A stretch of DNA of 64,000 nt. It comes from Combretum micranthum (lineage: Eukaryota; Streptophyta; Magnoliopsida; Myrtales; Combretaceae). Within the stretch, counting starts at the first letter, position 1. Each line of letters opens with the position of its first letter. Below, in pieces: positions 22,921 through 36,310 of this stretch. The stretch spans positions 558,001 through 622,000 of the forward strand of contig JAMXBD010000696.1 of assembly GCA_024138025.1 (NCBI GenBank), written 5' to 3'. Below the pieces are notes generated by a model that did no database searches, was not told the origin of the DNA, and saw only the letters and a program-made list of their open reading frames with translations. A program made the position numbers and the translations under genes.

Positions 22921-25900
22921 ATGGATTATTCCACTTTGAAAAATCAATCCTTCACACTAGGAACCAAACTTAGGTTTGGTATATAATCAAGTGAAGATAT
23001 AACATAAAATACCAAACCTACAGTACCATCAATTTTTGATCAACATTCTCTCCAAATTACCTAACATTAATTTAAAGGGATCAATTTTAGAGAGTGGTTT
23101 CAGTCAGTAAAATTAGTGATTCATGGTAGAGGAAAACTAGGTTATTTAATCAGTATTACCAATGCTTTTGATCGTGGTTAAGATGAATATGCAGCGTTGG
23201 AGGCAGAGAATTCTCTTGTGATGGCATGGCTTATAAATTTTATGGAACCACGAATTGGAAGAACATACTTATTTTGTGAAACAACAAGGGAGATAAGGGA
23301 GAATATACAAGAGATTTATTCGGATATGGAGAATACATCTCAATGTTTTGAGATAAGATCTCGCCTCAGAACAACTATTCAAGGTAGTATGAGTGTGACA
23401 AAATATTTTAATTTACTGATGGAATTGTGGCATGAAATAGATCTCTTTTATGAGATAGATTGGAGATGCATGGAAGATGGAGCAAAATATAGAAGGATGC
23501 AAAAAAAAAGATAGGGTCTTTGATTTTCCACACGGGTTAAATTCTGACTTAGACGAAGTGAGCGGTCATTTATTTAGGAAGCAGCCATTACCAACAACTA
23601 AGGAAACTTTTTTAGAAGTTCGTCATGAGGAAAGTCGTAGATGGGTGATGTTAGTGTCAAAGCAAGATGATCCTAATAAAAGTGCTTCAGCGTTGGCTAC
23701 AGATCCTTCTCATTTAGTACAGGTTGAAGAATCTCGTCGAATAACACCTTCAGGAGAAAGACAATGGTTTGATTATTCGCACTCAACCATACAAGAGACA
23801 CTTGCTAGAAGCTTCATAGCCAACAAAATGCAAAAACTAAGCCACGGCAGAAAGGGTACCAAGGTGTTCGAAATGCCTAAATGGTAGGCTGCTCCTTCAA
23901 GAACTTCAGCAACAGGAGTTGTTTCTTTAAGAATTCCAAATATGGGATTGAGTTTGACATCATATCAAATAATTCTCCTTCAACAAATATTGGTCAGACT
24001 CAAATTAATTGTGATGATAGTAAGATAACTGAGTCCTCCTCGATAGCTATAGTCAAACAAGGTACTTGTCTGTATCTCTTTAATAATTTGAAAGGTGATA
24101 CTTAGATCATAGATATATGAGCTTTTGATCATATGTGCAACTCTAAACAATACTTTGATAGGAACATGTGTGATAATCTGAACAAGATATATGTAGCTAA
24201 TGGAGATTTTATAGTTGCAAGAGGAAAAGGGATAGTGCACTTAGGTGGTTTGAAATTAAAAGATACATTATTTGTTCCTAAATTAAAATATAACTTGCTA
24301 TTAGTAAGTAAGTTAGTTAAAGATATGAAATGCTAAGTGTTATTCACCTCAAGCAATTATGTTTTGTAGGACCAACATTCGGGAAAGATGATTGATAGTG
24401 CTATAGAACATGATGGTCTTTACTACTTGGCTAGAATAGAACTTAGGTGTGATTGTAATTCTGAGTCCAATTCCTTTGTTTCAGTCTTAAATGACCCTAA
24501 AATAAGGTTATGGCATAAATATTTGGGTCATTGTAGTTTTCCACACTTAAATCGTTTGTACCAAAACTTATGTGAGAATAAAAGGGTGGATGAGCTTAGT
24601 TGTAAATGTTGTATCATGGCAAAACTGTCGAAATCTTCATATCATGTTAAACCATACAAACCATCAAAATCTTTGCAGTTGATTCATAGTGATATTTGAG
24701 GACCTTCCAGAGTTTCCACTTATAATGGTTATAAATGGTTTGTTACATTTATTGATGACCATTCATAGATTTGTTGGGTGTTTCTTTTAAAAGAAAAATC
24801 GATTGTCTTCTATGTGTTTAAGCAATTTCATAAATTTGTGAGGGATGTTTTTAAAGAAAACATTCAAATACTCCGTATTGATAATGCTAAGGAGTATTTC
24901 TCTAATGAATTCTGGAACTATCTTAATGAGAACGATATTGTACACTAAAGCTCATGTTCATATACTCTTTAGCAAAATGGTATTGCAGAACGGAAGAATA
25001 GACATCTAAACTCTTTTTGGGGTAATGCAGTGTTAGCTACTACTTATCTTATCAATTGTGTTCCTTCAAAGGTCCTTAATTTTAGAAATCCTCTAAGTGT
25101 TCTTCTATACACATATCCCACATGTTCCTTGTTGAATTCCTTATCACCAAAAGTATTTGGTTGTACTGTGTTCTTTCTAAACAATACTACAAATAAACAT
25201 AAACTAAGATCTCACGCTCTTAAAGGGATGTTTGTTGGTGATTCTCCATCTTAAAAAGGGTATAAATGTTACCATCCACCCACAAAATGTGTCTATGTTA
25301 TTGCAGACACTTTTTTTCTTAGAAAATCAACCATACTTCAATTCAACTAATCAAATGAACTTAAAAAGACAACAAAGACAACATGATTTACCTCTTTTTT
25401 CTTGATCCTGGTTACTTCAACTTTAAGGATTCTATTTCTAAACCTGAGTTGTTGTTGCCAAATACTTCTCAGCTAATTCATCACTTGACATTATCGATCA
25501 GCCGCAACTTAGCCATGATCAACTTAGCGAATGACCAAACTCTAGAACCCTCTAAACTGGAATCTATTCAAGAAATGGATGAACTCAAAGTTTATACAGG
25601 GAGATAAAAAATTTCCAAGCATGGCCAATCATCGAACCTGCAACTTCTGGTCCAATCAAACGAGGAGGACAGGAGCCACATGTGCCACAAGAGGACAATC
25701 TTAATTTGCTTATAGCTTTGAGAAAAGAGAGACAAGTTTGTGCTAAATATCCCATCTCAAATTATGTAACTTTTTCAAAGTTATCTCCAAAGTACAGAGC
25801 TTGCTTAGTTAGTGCAAATAGTGATATTATTCCTAGGAATATTGATAAAGCTCTAAGACATCAAAGATGGAAGGAAGCAGTCCTAGAAGAAATGAGAGCT

Positions 25901-26130
25901 TTATACAAAAACAATACTTGGGAATTAGTTGACTTGCCTTTGGATAAGAAAACGGTTGGAAGCAAATGGGTATTCAATATCAAGTATAGATCTAATGGGA
26001 GTGTTGAGTGATATAAGACATGATTAGTTGCACAAGAATTCACACAGACATATGGAATTGACTAGGAACAGACATTTTCTTTAGTTGCAAAGTTGAATTC
26101 CATTAGAGACATTTTTTTATTGACCACCAC
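22921..26130 (+). pseudogene. Ty1-copia gag-pol remnant, truncated in RT
   Basis: gag covers about 22921-23890, with stops near 23180 and a one-frame overlap between the open segments at 23197-23514 and 23477-23887. A damaged protease region and a VANGDFIVARGKG-like segment follow near 24200. A pre-integrase HHCC segment is at 24510-24620 (LWHKYLGHCSF, SCKCCIMAKLS), then integrase (LIHSDI, RIDNAKEYF near 24880). RT starts near 25860 (WKEAVLEEMRALYKNNTWELV, read in two pieces; KWVFNIKYRSNGSVE) and is lost after about 26130, before the catalytic motif. Many stops. No 3' LTR of its own is visible. An old, truncated copy. Confidence 0.78.
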
Positions 26131-26376
26131 ATTCAATCTTTTTCGATATACAATAGCAATCATTTAGTGTTATGTTCTGTAAAAAATCGATCAATTCGTT
26201 ACAATATATTTTTTCGAACAATCTAAAAGAGTTATTTTATTATGTTGGCAGAATTTTCAATTATGCAAAGATTTGATCTTAATATTGTAAACAAAGACCC
26301 TATATTGCACTCAATCGACAATTCTATATTAACAATAAGAGTTCTAAATTCACATATGATGGGCTCTGATACCACA

Positions 26377-26763
26377 TGTAAGAATTTTTTCTAGATCTCA
26401 TATATGAATTTAAAATATCACACTATTAATCATTATTATAGCGTACCTATATTGATTGCAGTCATAATTATCTTCTTATGTTATTATGTCACTAGGTATT
26501 TCTCTTCTTTCCTACTCAATTGATGGCTTTCAATGGGACTAGCCAACTAGGTTTCTGTTGGGATTATTATTATTTTAATATTAGGAGTGGAGAGAAGACC
26601 AAACTTATTTATAATAATTCAATAGGACCCTCCCATTACGAGCTAATAATTGGGCTCAAGGCCTAAACTAACCATCGAACTACCTCTTCTAAAATAAGTA
26701 TCATTATTCAACCATAACACTAGATAATTAATGATAGCTCAATATATTTAAAATTTTCCAACA
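26377..26763 (-). repeat. Copia-type LTR with primer site, minus strand
   Basis: 387 bp. On the minus strand it starts TGTTGGAAAATTT and ends AATTCTTACA, then two bases later TGGTATCAGAGC (26374 down to 26363), the initiator tRNA-Met complement. This is therefore a 5' LTR plus a short leader stub (about 26150-26376). No gag follows; the internal region is cut off at the end of the plus-strand copia remnant. Confidence 0.65.
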
Positions 26764-29096
26764 TATCTTTTTTTGGCTGTAACCTTATTCTAGTTGATTT
26801 ACATTTTTTATCTTAATAGAAAAAAAAATATACAATTATATTAGGTTTGACATTTGGTGGATTGTAGTATTAGTTTAGTTTTCCTTTTTTTTTTTTTATT
26901 GCCATTACAACAAAAAGAGGTATTTCAACATAATAACTCTTATTGAGAGACCATGGAAAAAGATGCCACCAAGCTTCAAGACATTCCCTATTGTATTAGT
27001 TTTGTTAAGTTGCATGTAATATGGTATTTACGTCACTCGTGCTGTATGGTTCTTTGTTAATGTTACTTGTTGGCTTCACTCATCTCGTTAGGGGAGTCAT
27101 ATTTATCTCACGAGGCATCCAGTGGACCGGACCATGATGCCCTTCAAGTTGAGGAATGACAATATAAGTGTAATTTAAACATGTCTGATATGACCATGAA
27201 CCAGAGTTATCAATCAAAAAACCGAGTGCTCAAGGCGTTGTTCAAAGAGCAATCCAAGATGGAGAAAACCAGCAAAATTATGCATTAGCGAGCACCGTTC
27301 CGATTCTTACTCACTCGAGTCTGGAAGCCAAAATGAAATTTGCTCTAGATCGCCCAGATGCCATATGTTACCGTCTGGATGCTATAGTTAAATCAACAAA
27401 CATCGATCCAAGGTTCTTACTATATTTTTCTTGATAAAACTTCTAGCTGTTTATTAAAATGCCACTAGGGTATCCAATATGGATATTTTATATCATCCGA
27501 TTTTTATTTATATCGTATCTATATCGTACATACATCTATAATATTATATCATATGTGTTTAGTCTATTTATGAATAAAATCGTCAATTTTTATTGGTATC
27601 TGTTTCTTGATAAATATCTATTTGAAAACGATAAAAATATAATACCAAGATGACTAAAATATAATCAAATAAGCAGACCAAAGTCCAAGGTGAACTTGGT
27701 TGACACTTATCATACTTAGTGATTTGAAAACATCCAACCCCGCTTCTTAAAAAATGCACGAAGTCTCCACTCTTACCTTTATCAACACACCTTACCGATC
27801 ACAATCTCTTTGACTCATGCACTACATAATTATTGTGGTTAAATGATGCATCTTCAAAACATGTTTTTTAAGCGTTCCTTCTTTGTAAAGTACATATTCA
27901 CCTTAAAATTTATCACTAAAGCTCTAATTTTTATCAAGAGCTGAACCTCCTCAAATAATACCATATCCACTACCCATATTCATTGTAAAGAATGACACAC
28001 GTTTTGAACTCTCCATAGCATCCACATCTATGTAAAACTTTCAATTATTTGTGACCCATCACTCTCGTTACTAGAATCTTTAAAGAGCTCTTGAAGAGCT
28101 TCTATGTTGTCTCACTACTGACATTGGTTGGAAAACTTATATTTGTTTTTAACAGACTATGATTGTTGCTTACTTCTTAAGTCGAGGGCATAACTTAGGA
28201 TTCATGGGCGAGTTCATCAAGGTGGTACAAGTACAAAGTATACGCATCTAACTGAAGACAAAAAGACACTTCATTTGTGTCCTGTTTAACATAAAATGGT
28301 GAAAAAAACAAGGCAAACATACATATTTAAACAAATCGAACATACAAAATGTACAAAACATAACAAAAATTGAACATCATTGAAAAATGACACAAGACAT
28401 TGCAATGTACTCATATACTTAGCACCAAATGTAGCAACTAAGTTAGAAAAAGGGAGAAAAATTGAAAGAAAAAGCTACCTTTTGGGTTGGTACAATTGTA
28501 GACGAAGGAAGTCAGATTTCTCTAAGAAAAGCTATGAAATCACTATCATGCCTATAAAAATAACAGTAAAGTGAAAAGAAAGAGTATAAAAAGACAGCAG
28601 AATCCAATTTGGAGGGAACTAAAATTGTATCTAGAGAAAATTCACTTCATTAATTACATCAATTCAAATGGCAATTGTATCGCTTTCAAATTAGTCTTCT
28701 TGTACTACTATCCATTTCATGTTTTACCTATAGTCTAAGTCAATTTCCTCCTAAACATTCAAACAATAAGAAAACTGAAATCATCAGAAACATTTCAGAA
28801 GATGTTTTCCAAATTTCAAACACTGCTACAGTGCATATTAGAGGGAAGACACAGGCGGCCTTCTATGTACATGTACATAGTGCATACAGCGAAGCAGGGT
28901 GATGAAAGGGCGATGAAAGAGTCTTTATGCATACAACTGCCAACATACAATAATGTCAATGGACAAAATGTCATGGACAACACTCCCTTTGGCACAATCT
29001 TTGGGAGGGAGCAGTTTGCCTGGCAACAATTTACTTAATATTTTATCACCTTAAGGGATGGCACTTGATATATTTAGATGAAATGGTACCTTTCAT
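26764..29096. other. Intergenic; 3' flank of the 5'-nucleotidase gene
   Basis: No recognised gene. The 28640-29096 part lies directly downstream of the minus-strand nucleotidase stop and is probably its 3' UTR and terminator region. Open frames at 28675-28902 and 28802-29038 run antisense to it and resemble nothing. A less AT-rich stretch at 27190-27370 shows no identifiable protein. Confidence 0.4.
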
Positions 29097-32000
29097 CTAA
29101 TTATTAACTTCCAAACCATCCACCTGCCAAGTGCGGTGAAAATTGGAATCGTGTGCAAGAGACTGCATTGACAGAAGAATTTGAAACATCAGCACACATC
29201 ACTATGTTGGTGCATGTTTTACAGGAGAATAAAAGATTTGTAGCTCGTGTTTGCTCTTTCTGTAGACTTAAATACCTGTTCCTGGGATCGAAAGTACATG
29301 AATGGCGTATAGTGCAGGAAATTTGAAACCCTTGATGTATATATGTCTGCATACCTAGGAATTGGCAATGAAAATGTTAGCATTTCAAGCAGAATGTTCT
29401 ACACAGCTGTACTGGTGTATTGAGTGTGAGTGATGCATCCAAAAAGGAAAACTTACTTCTCAATTTGCCTCATTAGATGGCTTTTGTCCCACAAGCCTGC
29501 CCGTGAAAGAAACCCCCACCTAAGTATAAGACAATGAAACAATTAGCTATATGTCAATAATATTTTCAACTTGGAACAATAAGTTGCATGAAAAAGACGA
29601 ACTGAAGCCCTAAGCTACACGCTAATGGACAAGGATAAACATTCCATTTCAAAAAAAAAAAAAAAAGAATGGCACTCAAATATCAAATAATTTTATTCAA
29701 CGAGACACATCATATATATAAAAAAGTTTACAATCTATCAAGTAAGGAAACTCGAGAATAATAATACCGAATAAATCTAATTAAATAAAAAACATACTTG
29801 ATTAGAAAACATAATCTGAACTAACATAAAATATTACTTAAAAGATAGAACTAAACAATGTAGCAAATTTGGCTTGAGTTTGAATAGTCTGGTGGTTGTC
29901 ACTTTCATTATTCTTCCCCCCAGATCAATTGTTAATATTATTAACCCCATTTTGAACCACATATTATTCAGATTGCTGTATATGAGTTTTAATGAACTCA
30001 ATACCACTAAAAGATGCAATCCTAAAAGACACTTCAGACAACAGAGTCCTGGCTATACAAGAATTTCTAACTGCAACTTCACACTATCATATCCACGAAC
30101 ATTATGAGATGCCACATAAAAGAGGATAGGAGGGAAGGAGAGGGGTTGACTGGGGAAGAGTGATGTCTTCAGCTTTGTCTACGAATCATGTCAAGTTTAG
30201 TGAAGTTATTGACACTATCTAGACTTTTCATACAAATATTCACACAGGCCTGAGGGATTTGTGTGCCTATATGAATAATACTGGAAATGAAAATCTGATC
30301 AGAACATAGAATATCAGCTTTACTGTGCCAGTAGTTGACCAATTACTCTCCTTCAAAGAAGGTAAACAAGTACAACAATGAGATATAGCCATGATTGCTA
30401 GTTGGCTACTTAAAGCAGGATGACACACATCTCACCTTTTGTTGAAAAGCTCTCCATCTGATTCCAGCAAAGGTGCTATTTTCTCATCCAGTCTCTGCAT
30501 CACTATAAGTAACTTCTGCATGCTTTCAGTTAATTCTTGATCATCCATGTTTGTTGCAGCTAGTGTCTGACGCATACAGATAAGTTTGACTAAATCCATC
30601 AGTTGAAATTTCAGAAAGTAGATCATTTCCTAAATATATGTCAGACTAATGTTCATTGGAACAAATAGAGAATCACATTTTTTTTTTCTTAGGTTGCCGA
30701 TGTACCCAATATTTGTCTCTTCAAAGAAAAATGGCTACCTTTTTCTTTTGTTTTTGGGGGTTGGGGGAAGAAAAAAAAAAGAAGGAAAAAAAACTGCCTA
30801 AAAATCTGTACTGCATTTAGGATAGTTGTAATGGTGAAATAAACCGCTATCTCAATTATCCATAAATAAACTACAGTCAAAGTTGTCTTAATCTTGATCG
30901 GTCATGACATATTCATGTACAAGGTAATTATACAGCCCAAAGACAAAAATCTTTCTAAATCAACATCCATTTAACCTTGGTAGCCATTTTAGTCAAACTT
31001 TTACTCATTAAATGCAGTAGGCATATGAGCCAAAATAGGACAAGTGGAATGGACTTCAAGATTAAGCCTGACTAGTAGTCCTCCCCCCAGGCTCCCTCTT
31101 GTCCTCTATTCCAAAGTATATTTTTTCGAATAATTACAAAACAAAATCATTGATTGGTATACCATTGAGGATTGGAACATTGTACTTTTACGGAAGTGTC
31201 AAGTACAGTAACTGCCACCAAATTTTCCATATCACATAACTACTTGAATTTAGAATGGAAGGGAAAGCATTGAGCTGAGACATTCTGTAGAGATGAAAAG
31301 ACAAGTGATCGATGTAATTTGTGAAAAGAATTTAATAAAAGAAGATAGCATAGAGCTTACTTGAGCTGGACGGCCTTTTGTTCGTCTCTGCCGAGCTAGT
31401 CGAAGTTGATTAAAGAGGTCACCAACAACCTCCTTTTGGTTTATAAGATCAATTAGCATAGCCCTGTGTCTTCGGCTTTTAATTAAAGCACTATACTGCA
31501 GTTCCAATTATACAAATATGTAAGATAAAAGAGAAAAGTTCAGATCAAGATGCACAACCATGGACATATAGAGACAGACATAGGACCAGTTATTTCACTT
31601 TTATTAATGTTGCTTATTGAAATCTGGTAGCACCAAAGTTAAATCCTTCAGCACAAACATGCATGTTTATCATGAAAGAACTAGCAATTGATATCAGCCA
31701 TTACTTACTTCATCTTCCAATTCTCGACAAATTAATGCTGTCCGCCATCGTAAATGAACTTTAGACTGACTGACATCAGTGTATATGTGGTCACCAACAT
31801 AAAGTATCTCATCCCCATGAATATTAAGTGAATTCTCAACCATTTGGGCACTCCCTCCTGAGTACAAGCCCCCTGCGTTTGTTGTGAAAGTGAGTAATCA
31901 AAATAGCAATTGTACACAAATGACAAATTTCTTAAAGCTTCATATCTATGCATCCTGAAAATAAAATGGTTACATTACAGCTATATATTGTTGAAAAAAA

Positions 32001-35000
32001 GCATCTTATTGAAACTGAATCCAAATATGCAGGAAATGACGATCACCTGTTCGAGCTTTAAAGCATGGACGCATCAGACCCTCACCCGTCACCACTTCAT
32101 ACATAGGATGCGACATTTGGAAAAATTCAGGTTTCCTTGCTGAACAATTACCTGCAAAACAACAAGAGATTTGTGGTTCTTGTTTTCTAAAGACAAGTGT
32201 CCCAGGTAGAGCATCTTTAGCAAATATTACCATCCTGGAGAACTGTTTTGATACTTTAAGGAGACTGAAGTTAGAAACATAAAGAGCATAATTATGGAAC
32301 ACAAGTATGAAATTTGGTCCTATATATATAAAAATGTGTTGCTTAATTTTCTTCCATTACAGTGTTGAGTCTTAGCACCATCTTCTTCCTCTTACAATAA
32401 TCATTCTAGCATTGCCAGGGAAAAAAAGGTGCACGCTAAATCAACTGATAGAAAGCAGAGATATTAAATCTACTCACAATGTCAAACAGATCTCGCCAGT
32501 CCATATCATTTGGAAGAAATCTGTTGAAGGAATGCTTCATCATTTTGTCTGAGTAATGATAATCTGAGTTTGTGATAAGTAGAAGTTTTTTACCCGCCTG
32601 ATGCAACGAATTTGGGAAAATAAGGATCACAAAGATATAACCTTCTCTATAGTGCGCAAGTCATAGGTAATACCTCTTTCTGGTCTAAGAGTGCTAAAGG
32701 TAACTGTGGATCTGGCTCTACAAATAGTTCTGGTTTTGACATTATTTCACTCTGCAAACCAACCACCAGTTACTGCAAATGATACGACATGCTGAAATGG
32801 ATAGCCAACCAGAAGAATATTACCTTAAGCTGACCTTCTACATGTGCTCTAAAGAGAGCCTTCCCAACTGCCTGTAAACCATTCCTTGAGATTCTACGTA
32901 TGAAACAACAAATGCTGCTACAAGTTGAAATTTATGGAAGGGCACTACCTTGTAAAGACCTCTATAATCAAAAGGACCAACTTCTGCCGCTACAGATCCA
33001 TCATCTAATCTGTCCACCATCTAAAAGTAGAGTAGATATCGAGAGACTTTTACCATGAACATGAGAAAAACAGAGATAATCCAAGGTAAACCATCAACTG
33101 ATTTTTCTAGTCAGATGAAATGAGGGTCAAATTTCTGTCAAAGATAGATTAACCAACCATATTATGTCAAAGGAGGGAGCAGCCATTAGTCATATTTTTA
33201 AAGAAGCAAATAAATTGACAGACTACCTAGCCAATAAAACTAGAATGATTAAACAAGATTTTTTTCACTTGCAATGTTATCCAATTAGATGATTACAGTA
33301 GAGGTCTTATTTTACTAGATCAAAAAGAAGTGGAGTATTTGTTTGTGATGTAATTATTGGTTATGACAAAAAAAAAAAAAAAAAAAAAAAATTTCATTTG
33401 GCTGAAGGGATAAATTTATGTATATACATATATATATATATATATATGGTTAAAAAAGCACGATGAAGACTAGGAAATAACTACCTGCATATAGGCAACG
33501 GCTTCTGAGACAGAGAACAGTGTATTGAGGAACTCCCATCGGCTTTCTTTCCGCAAATCCACAAGTTCCCTCCCATATATGTCACTTCATACATTCAAGC
33601 AATGCATCACTAACACATCAGTTTTAGTTAAGCACGAATATTTAGAGCTGTAAGAGCACATACTAGACTGCAAGTAATATGTATGATTATGTATGGCAGA
33701 GCCTGAAACTATTAGCCAGAGATGGTCACAAGATAAATTAGATAATAGTTTGGATCCCGATTTCTCCAAAATCAACGATAGTGGAAGAAGCCACACATTT
33801 AAACAAACTGTTAATACTGCAGAACAAGTCCTGACATACCTTACTTCACGGTTGGATAACATTTTTGTACCATGCATGGCCCTCTTAACATAACCAAATC
33901 GATCAGCCTTGACCAAATTACCTCGTTCTTTATCAATGACAAGGCCTCTAATTACCTTGAAACACATAGAAACTAACATCAAGTAAGTAGATGTTCCGTT
34001 GAAGGCAATTGTGTCAGACTGTCTAGATTAAAAGGATAATAATGTTACCAATTCTGGGTCAAATGCTAGCCCATCAACAGGAAAACCCATGTTCTTCAAA
34101 TTTTCCATGCAATAATCATATGCTCGCCCTTCCCAAGCCTGCAGATACCACGCAGGTGTATAATCTTGAGATTGTAGACAGAGAATTATCCTAGAGGACC
34201 TCACATGGATATGATAGTTGCTTCAACACACCAACAAAGCTCTATTTTCCTTTAGTAGCATCAGCTGTTTTGACAAGTATATGTCACAACTATTTGTTAT
34301 GGACTCCATTTCAGTGTTCATGGCATCCGTAGAATCAATATAGAGAATGGGGCCTGATGCTGTTTTACATTAAAATTGCAGAATGTAAAGAGCTGATTAC
34401 GTCTTCAGGAGATCATGGTACCACGTAAACTCCACTTACTTGATTTAATGCCAAAGTTCTAATGACATACTAAAGTACTTTCTTTATTGATTTGCTTAAG
34501 ACACATTATAAGATCAGTACAAGATGAGTTCAACAATTAGGAAAGTCAGGACACCATAAATCTTCCAAAAACAGAAGAAAAAAAATTCTATCTGCAATAC
34601 ACTTGCTGTACTCTAATATAGTTGGCAGCTTGATAATATAAACTATTGAACAATGTCCCGAAAAAGGGAAAAAAAAAAGGACATAGGAGTAAATACAATT
34701 TAGACATTTTGCCTCACCATCACATTGTAATGCATCAAGGTGTAATCCATATCATAGCCAATAGCACTGATAGATCGAAGGTTCAATGTACGGCTGCAGA
34801 AGATTCCACGAGGTGAATATCTTGAAGAAAAAGGATCCTGCACATTGTATAAATTAAATGCATTGTACTGTGAACCTAATTATTAAAATCAAGTTCTGTG
34901 AAATGACTATGTCACACAATTCAATTCAGAATTGGCACAGAAAGCCTAGTGATTTGACCAAACAACCGATACAAAGATACTTAAATAATGGTCAATGCAA

Positions 35001-36186
35001 CGGGGAATAGAGTTTCTCTAGTTCAATTACATGATGCTAAGAATGAATTCATTGTCGAATATAGTAATTAGGAATATAGCTTTGCATGTTCTCTCAGTTT
35101 AGTGTCTCAAACTAACTTTTACAGGGATCATGTCTGCATAAGCATCTATTAACATTCACTTCCTAAGACATAGGTTGTACACTATTGATGAGATGCATTT
35201 GCAAAATTGAGATAATAAGCTGCACAAAGTGTAGACACTAAATTGCAAAAGCTGGACAAGATCGTGCATAAATAAATATGCTTGCAGTAGTACAAAGCTC
35301 GATTAACCACTAGGAACCACAAGGCCTCATTGTGCAACTGGCATGAACAATTAGCTAGTATAGCAATGGAAGAGCTTCTAGGCATTGTAAAATTATACTA
35401 GAAAACATGGCAGTCAAAATCGCAAGTCATCACTTACAACTCAACAAGTTTATTGTTCTATGAACTTTTCCCCTGTTAAAATGAATACAAATTGCATAGG
35501 TGTAAACTCCAATGTGAGTATAAGTGACGATTATACAATCTTACGGTTTTATACATTCTACTGATTTTATCGACTCTATACGCACTGATGCTTGGTGGAA
35601 TTGCGAGTTTGACAACAATGCTAGTAAACCAAATACATTCGATCATTTATATTAACATAATTGAGAACTCACTGGAATACCCAATTGCTCAATAGAACCT
35701 CTGCTTCTTCAGCTTCAACTTTAGCTACTTCCTCAATTGGACCTTCTAAAGTATCCTGACCATCAATTCCTACATCAATAAAAAAGAAGAAACAAAATAC
35801 CATTTATACACTAAACAATAATAATTAACAACCATGTGATTTAAATAACAATCACCAATAAAACATTAGGGGACTAACCAAATGCTTCAAGGTTCTTTTT
35901 TCACATTCAAATCCCCTTTTGTGCTCTCTCCTAAGTAATCCACTTCATATTTGCTTGATGAGGTAACAGAAAACACTTCACTACCGACACTCCCATTAAC
36001 ACTACTGTTACTGGTACTACTACTGCTACTACAAAGAAACAAACTTCTCTGAAAACCTCTTTTATTTACCCAATTCAAAGAATTATTGTGATAAAGATTG
36101 GGTATTGTAATACCCAATTGGGATTTGGGCAACTGGGTATCCTTAAAAAATGAAAATTTAGGCAAAAGTTCGGTTCTTGCTTGCAT
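29097..36186 (-). CDS. HAD-superfamily 5'-nucleotidase domain protein, 17 exons
   Basis: Exons, 5' to 3' on the minus strand: 36186-35879, 35769-35673, 34837-34718, 34138-34049, 33955-33840, 33584-33485, 33020-32949, 32871-32824, 32751-32674, 32597-32478, 32151-32047, 31872-31709, 31495-31361, 30566-30436, 29519-29457, 29354-29276, 29162-29097. All introns are GT-AG and phases agree, giving about 630 codons. It matches the cytosolic-IMP/GMP-type 5'-nucleotidase family of HAD phosphohydrolases. Motif I DMDYTL (about residue 164) holds the nucleophile and acid/base aspartates, motif II is LLLITNS (about 349), and motif IV is GDHIYTD (about 445). The Ser-rich N-terminus may be an organelle transit peptide. 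Three single-base indels interrupt the reading (an extra base in an A run near 35896; one base lost near 35688 and near 32143), while all other exons are clean. Substrate cannot be told from sequence. Confidence 0.92.
33368..33447. repeat. Poly-A and (TA)n in a nucleotidase intron
   Basis: About 24 A residues followed after 30 bases by a TA dinucleotide run, inside the intron between exons 6 and 7. Likely length-variable and error-prone in assembly. Confidence 0.7.
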
Positions 36187-36310
36187 TTGAACAGGTTAAG
36201 TAAGAAAGTTTAGAACTTTCTATTGGGCTTTGAAGAATGGGAATTGTGAAGAGAGAGGAAGAAAGAAGTGGAGAGTGGAGAGTGGAGAGTGGTGTGGAGG
36301 GTAATAAAAC
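36187..36310 (-). promoter_or_regulatory. Probable 5' UTR of the nucleotidase gene
   Basis: On the plus strand this is GA-rich, with three tandem GAGAGTGG-like units near 36268-36294; the minus-strand leader is therefore CT-rich, as plant leaders often are. No convincing TATA box was located. Confidence 0.35.
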
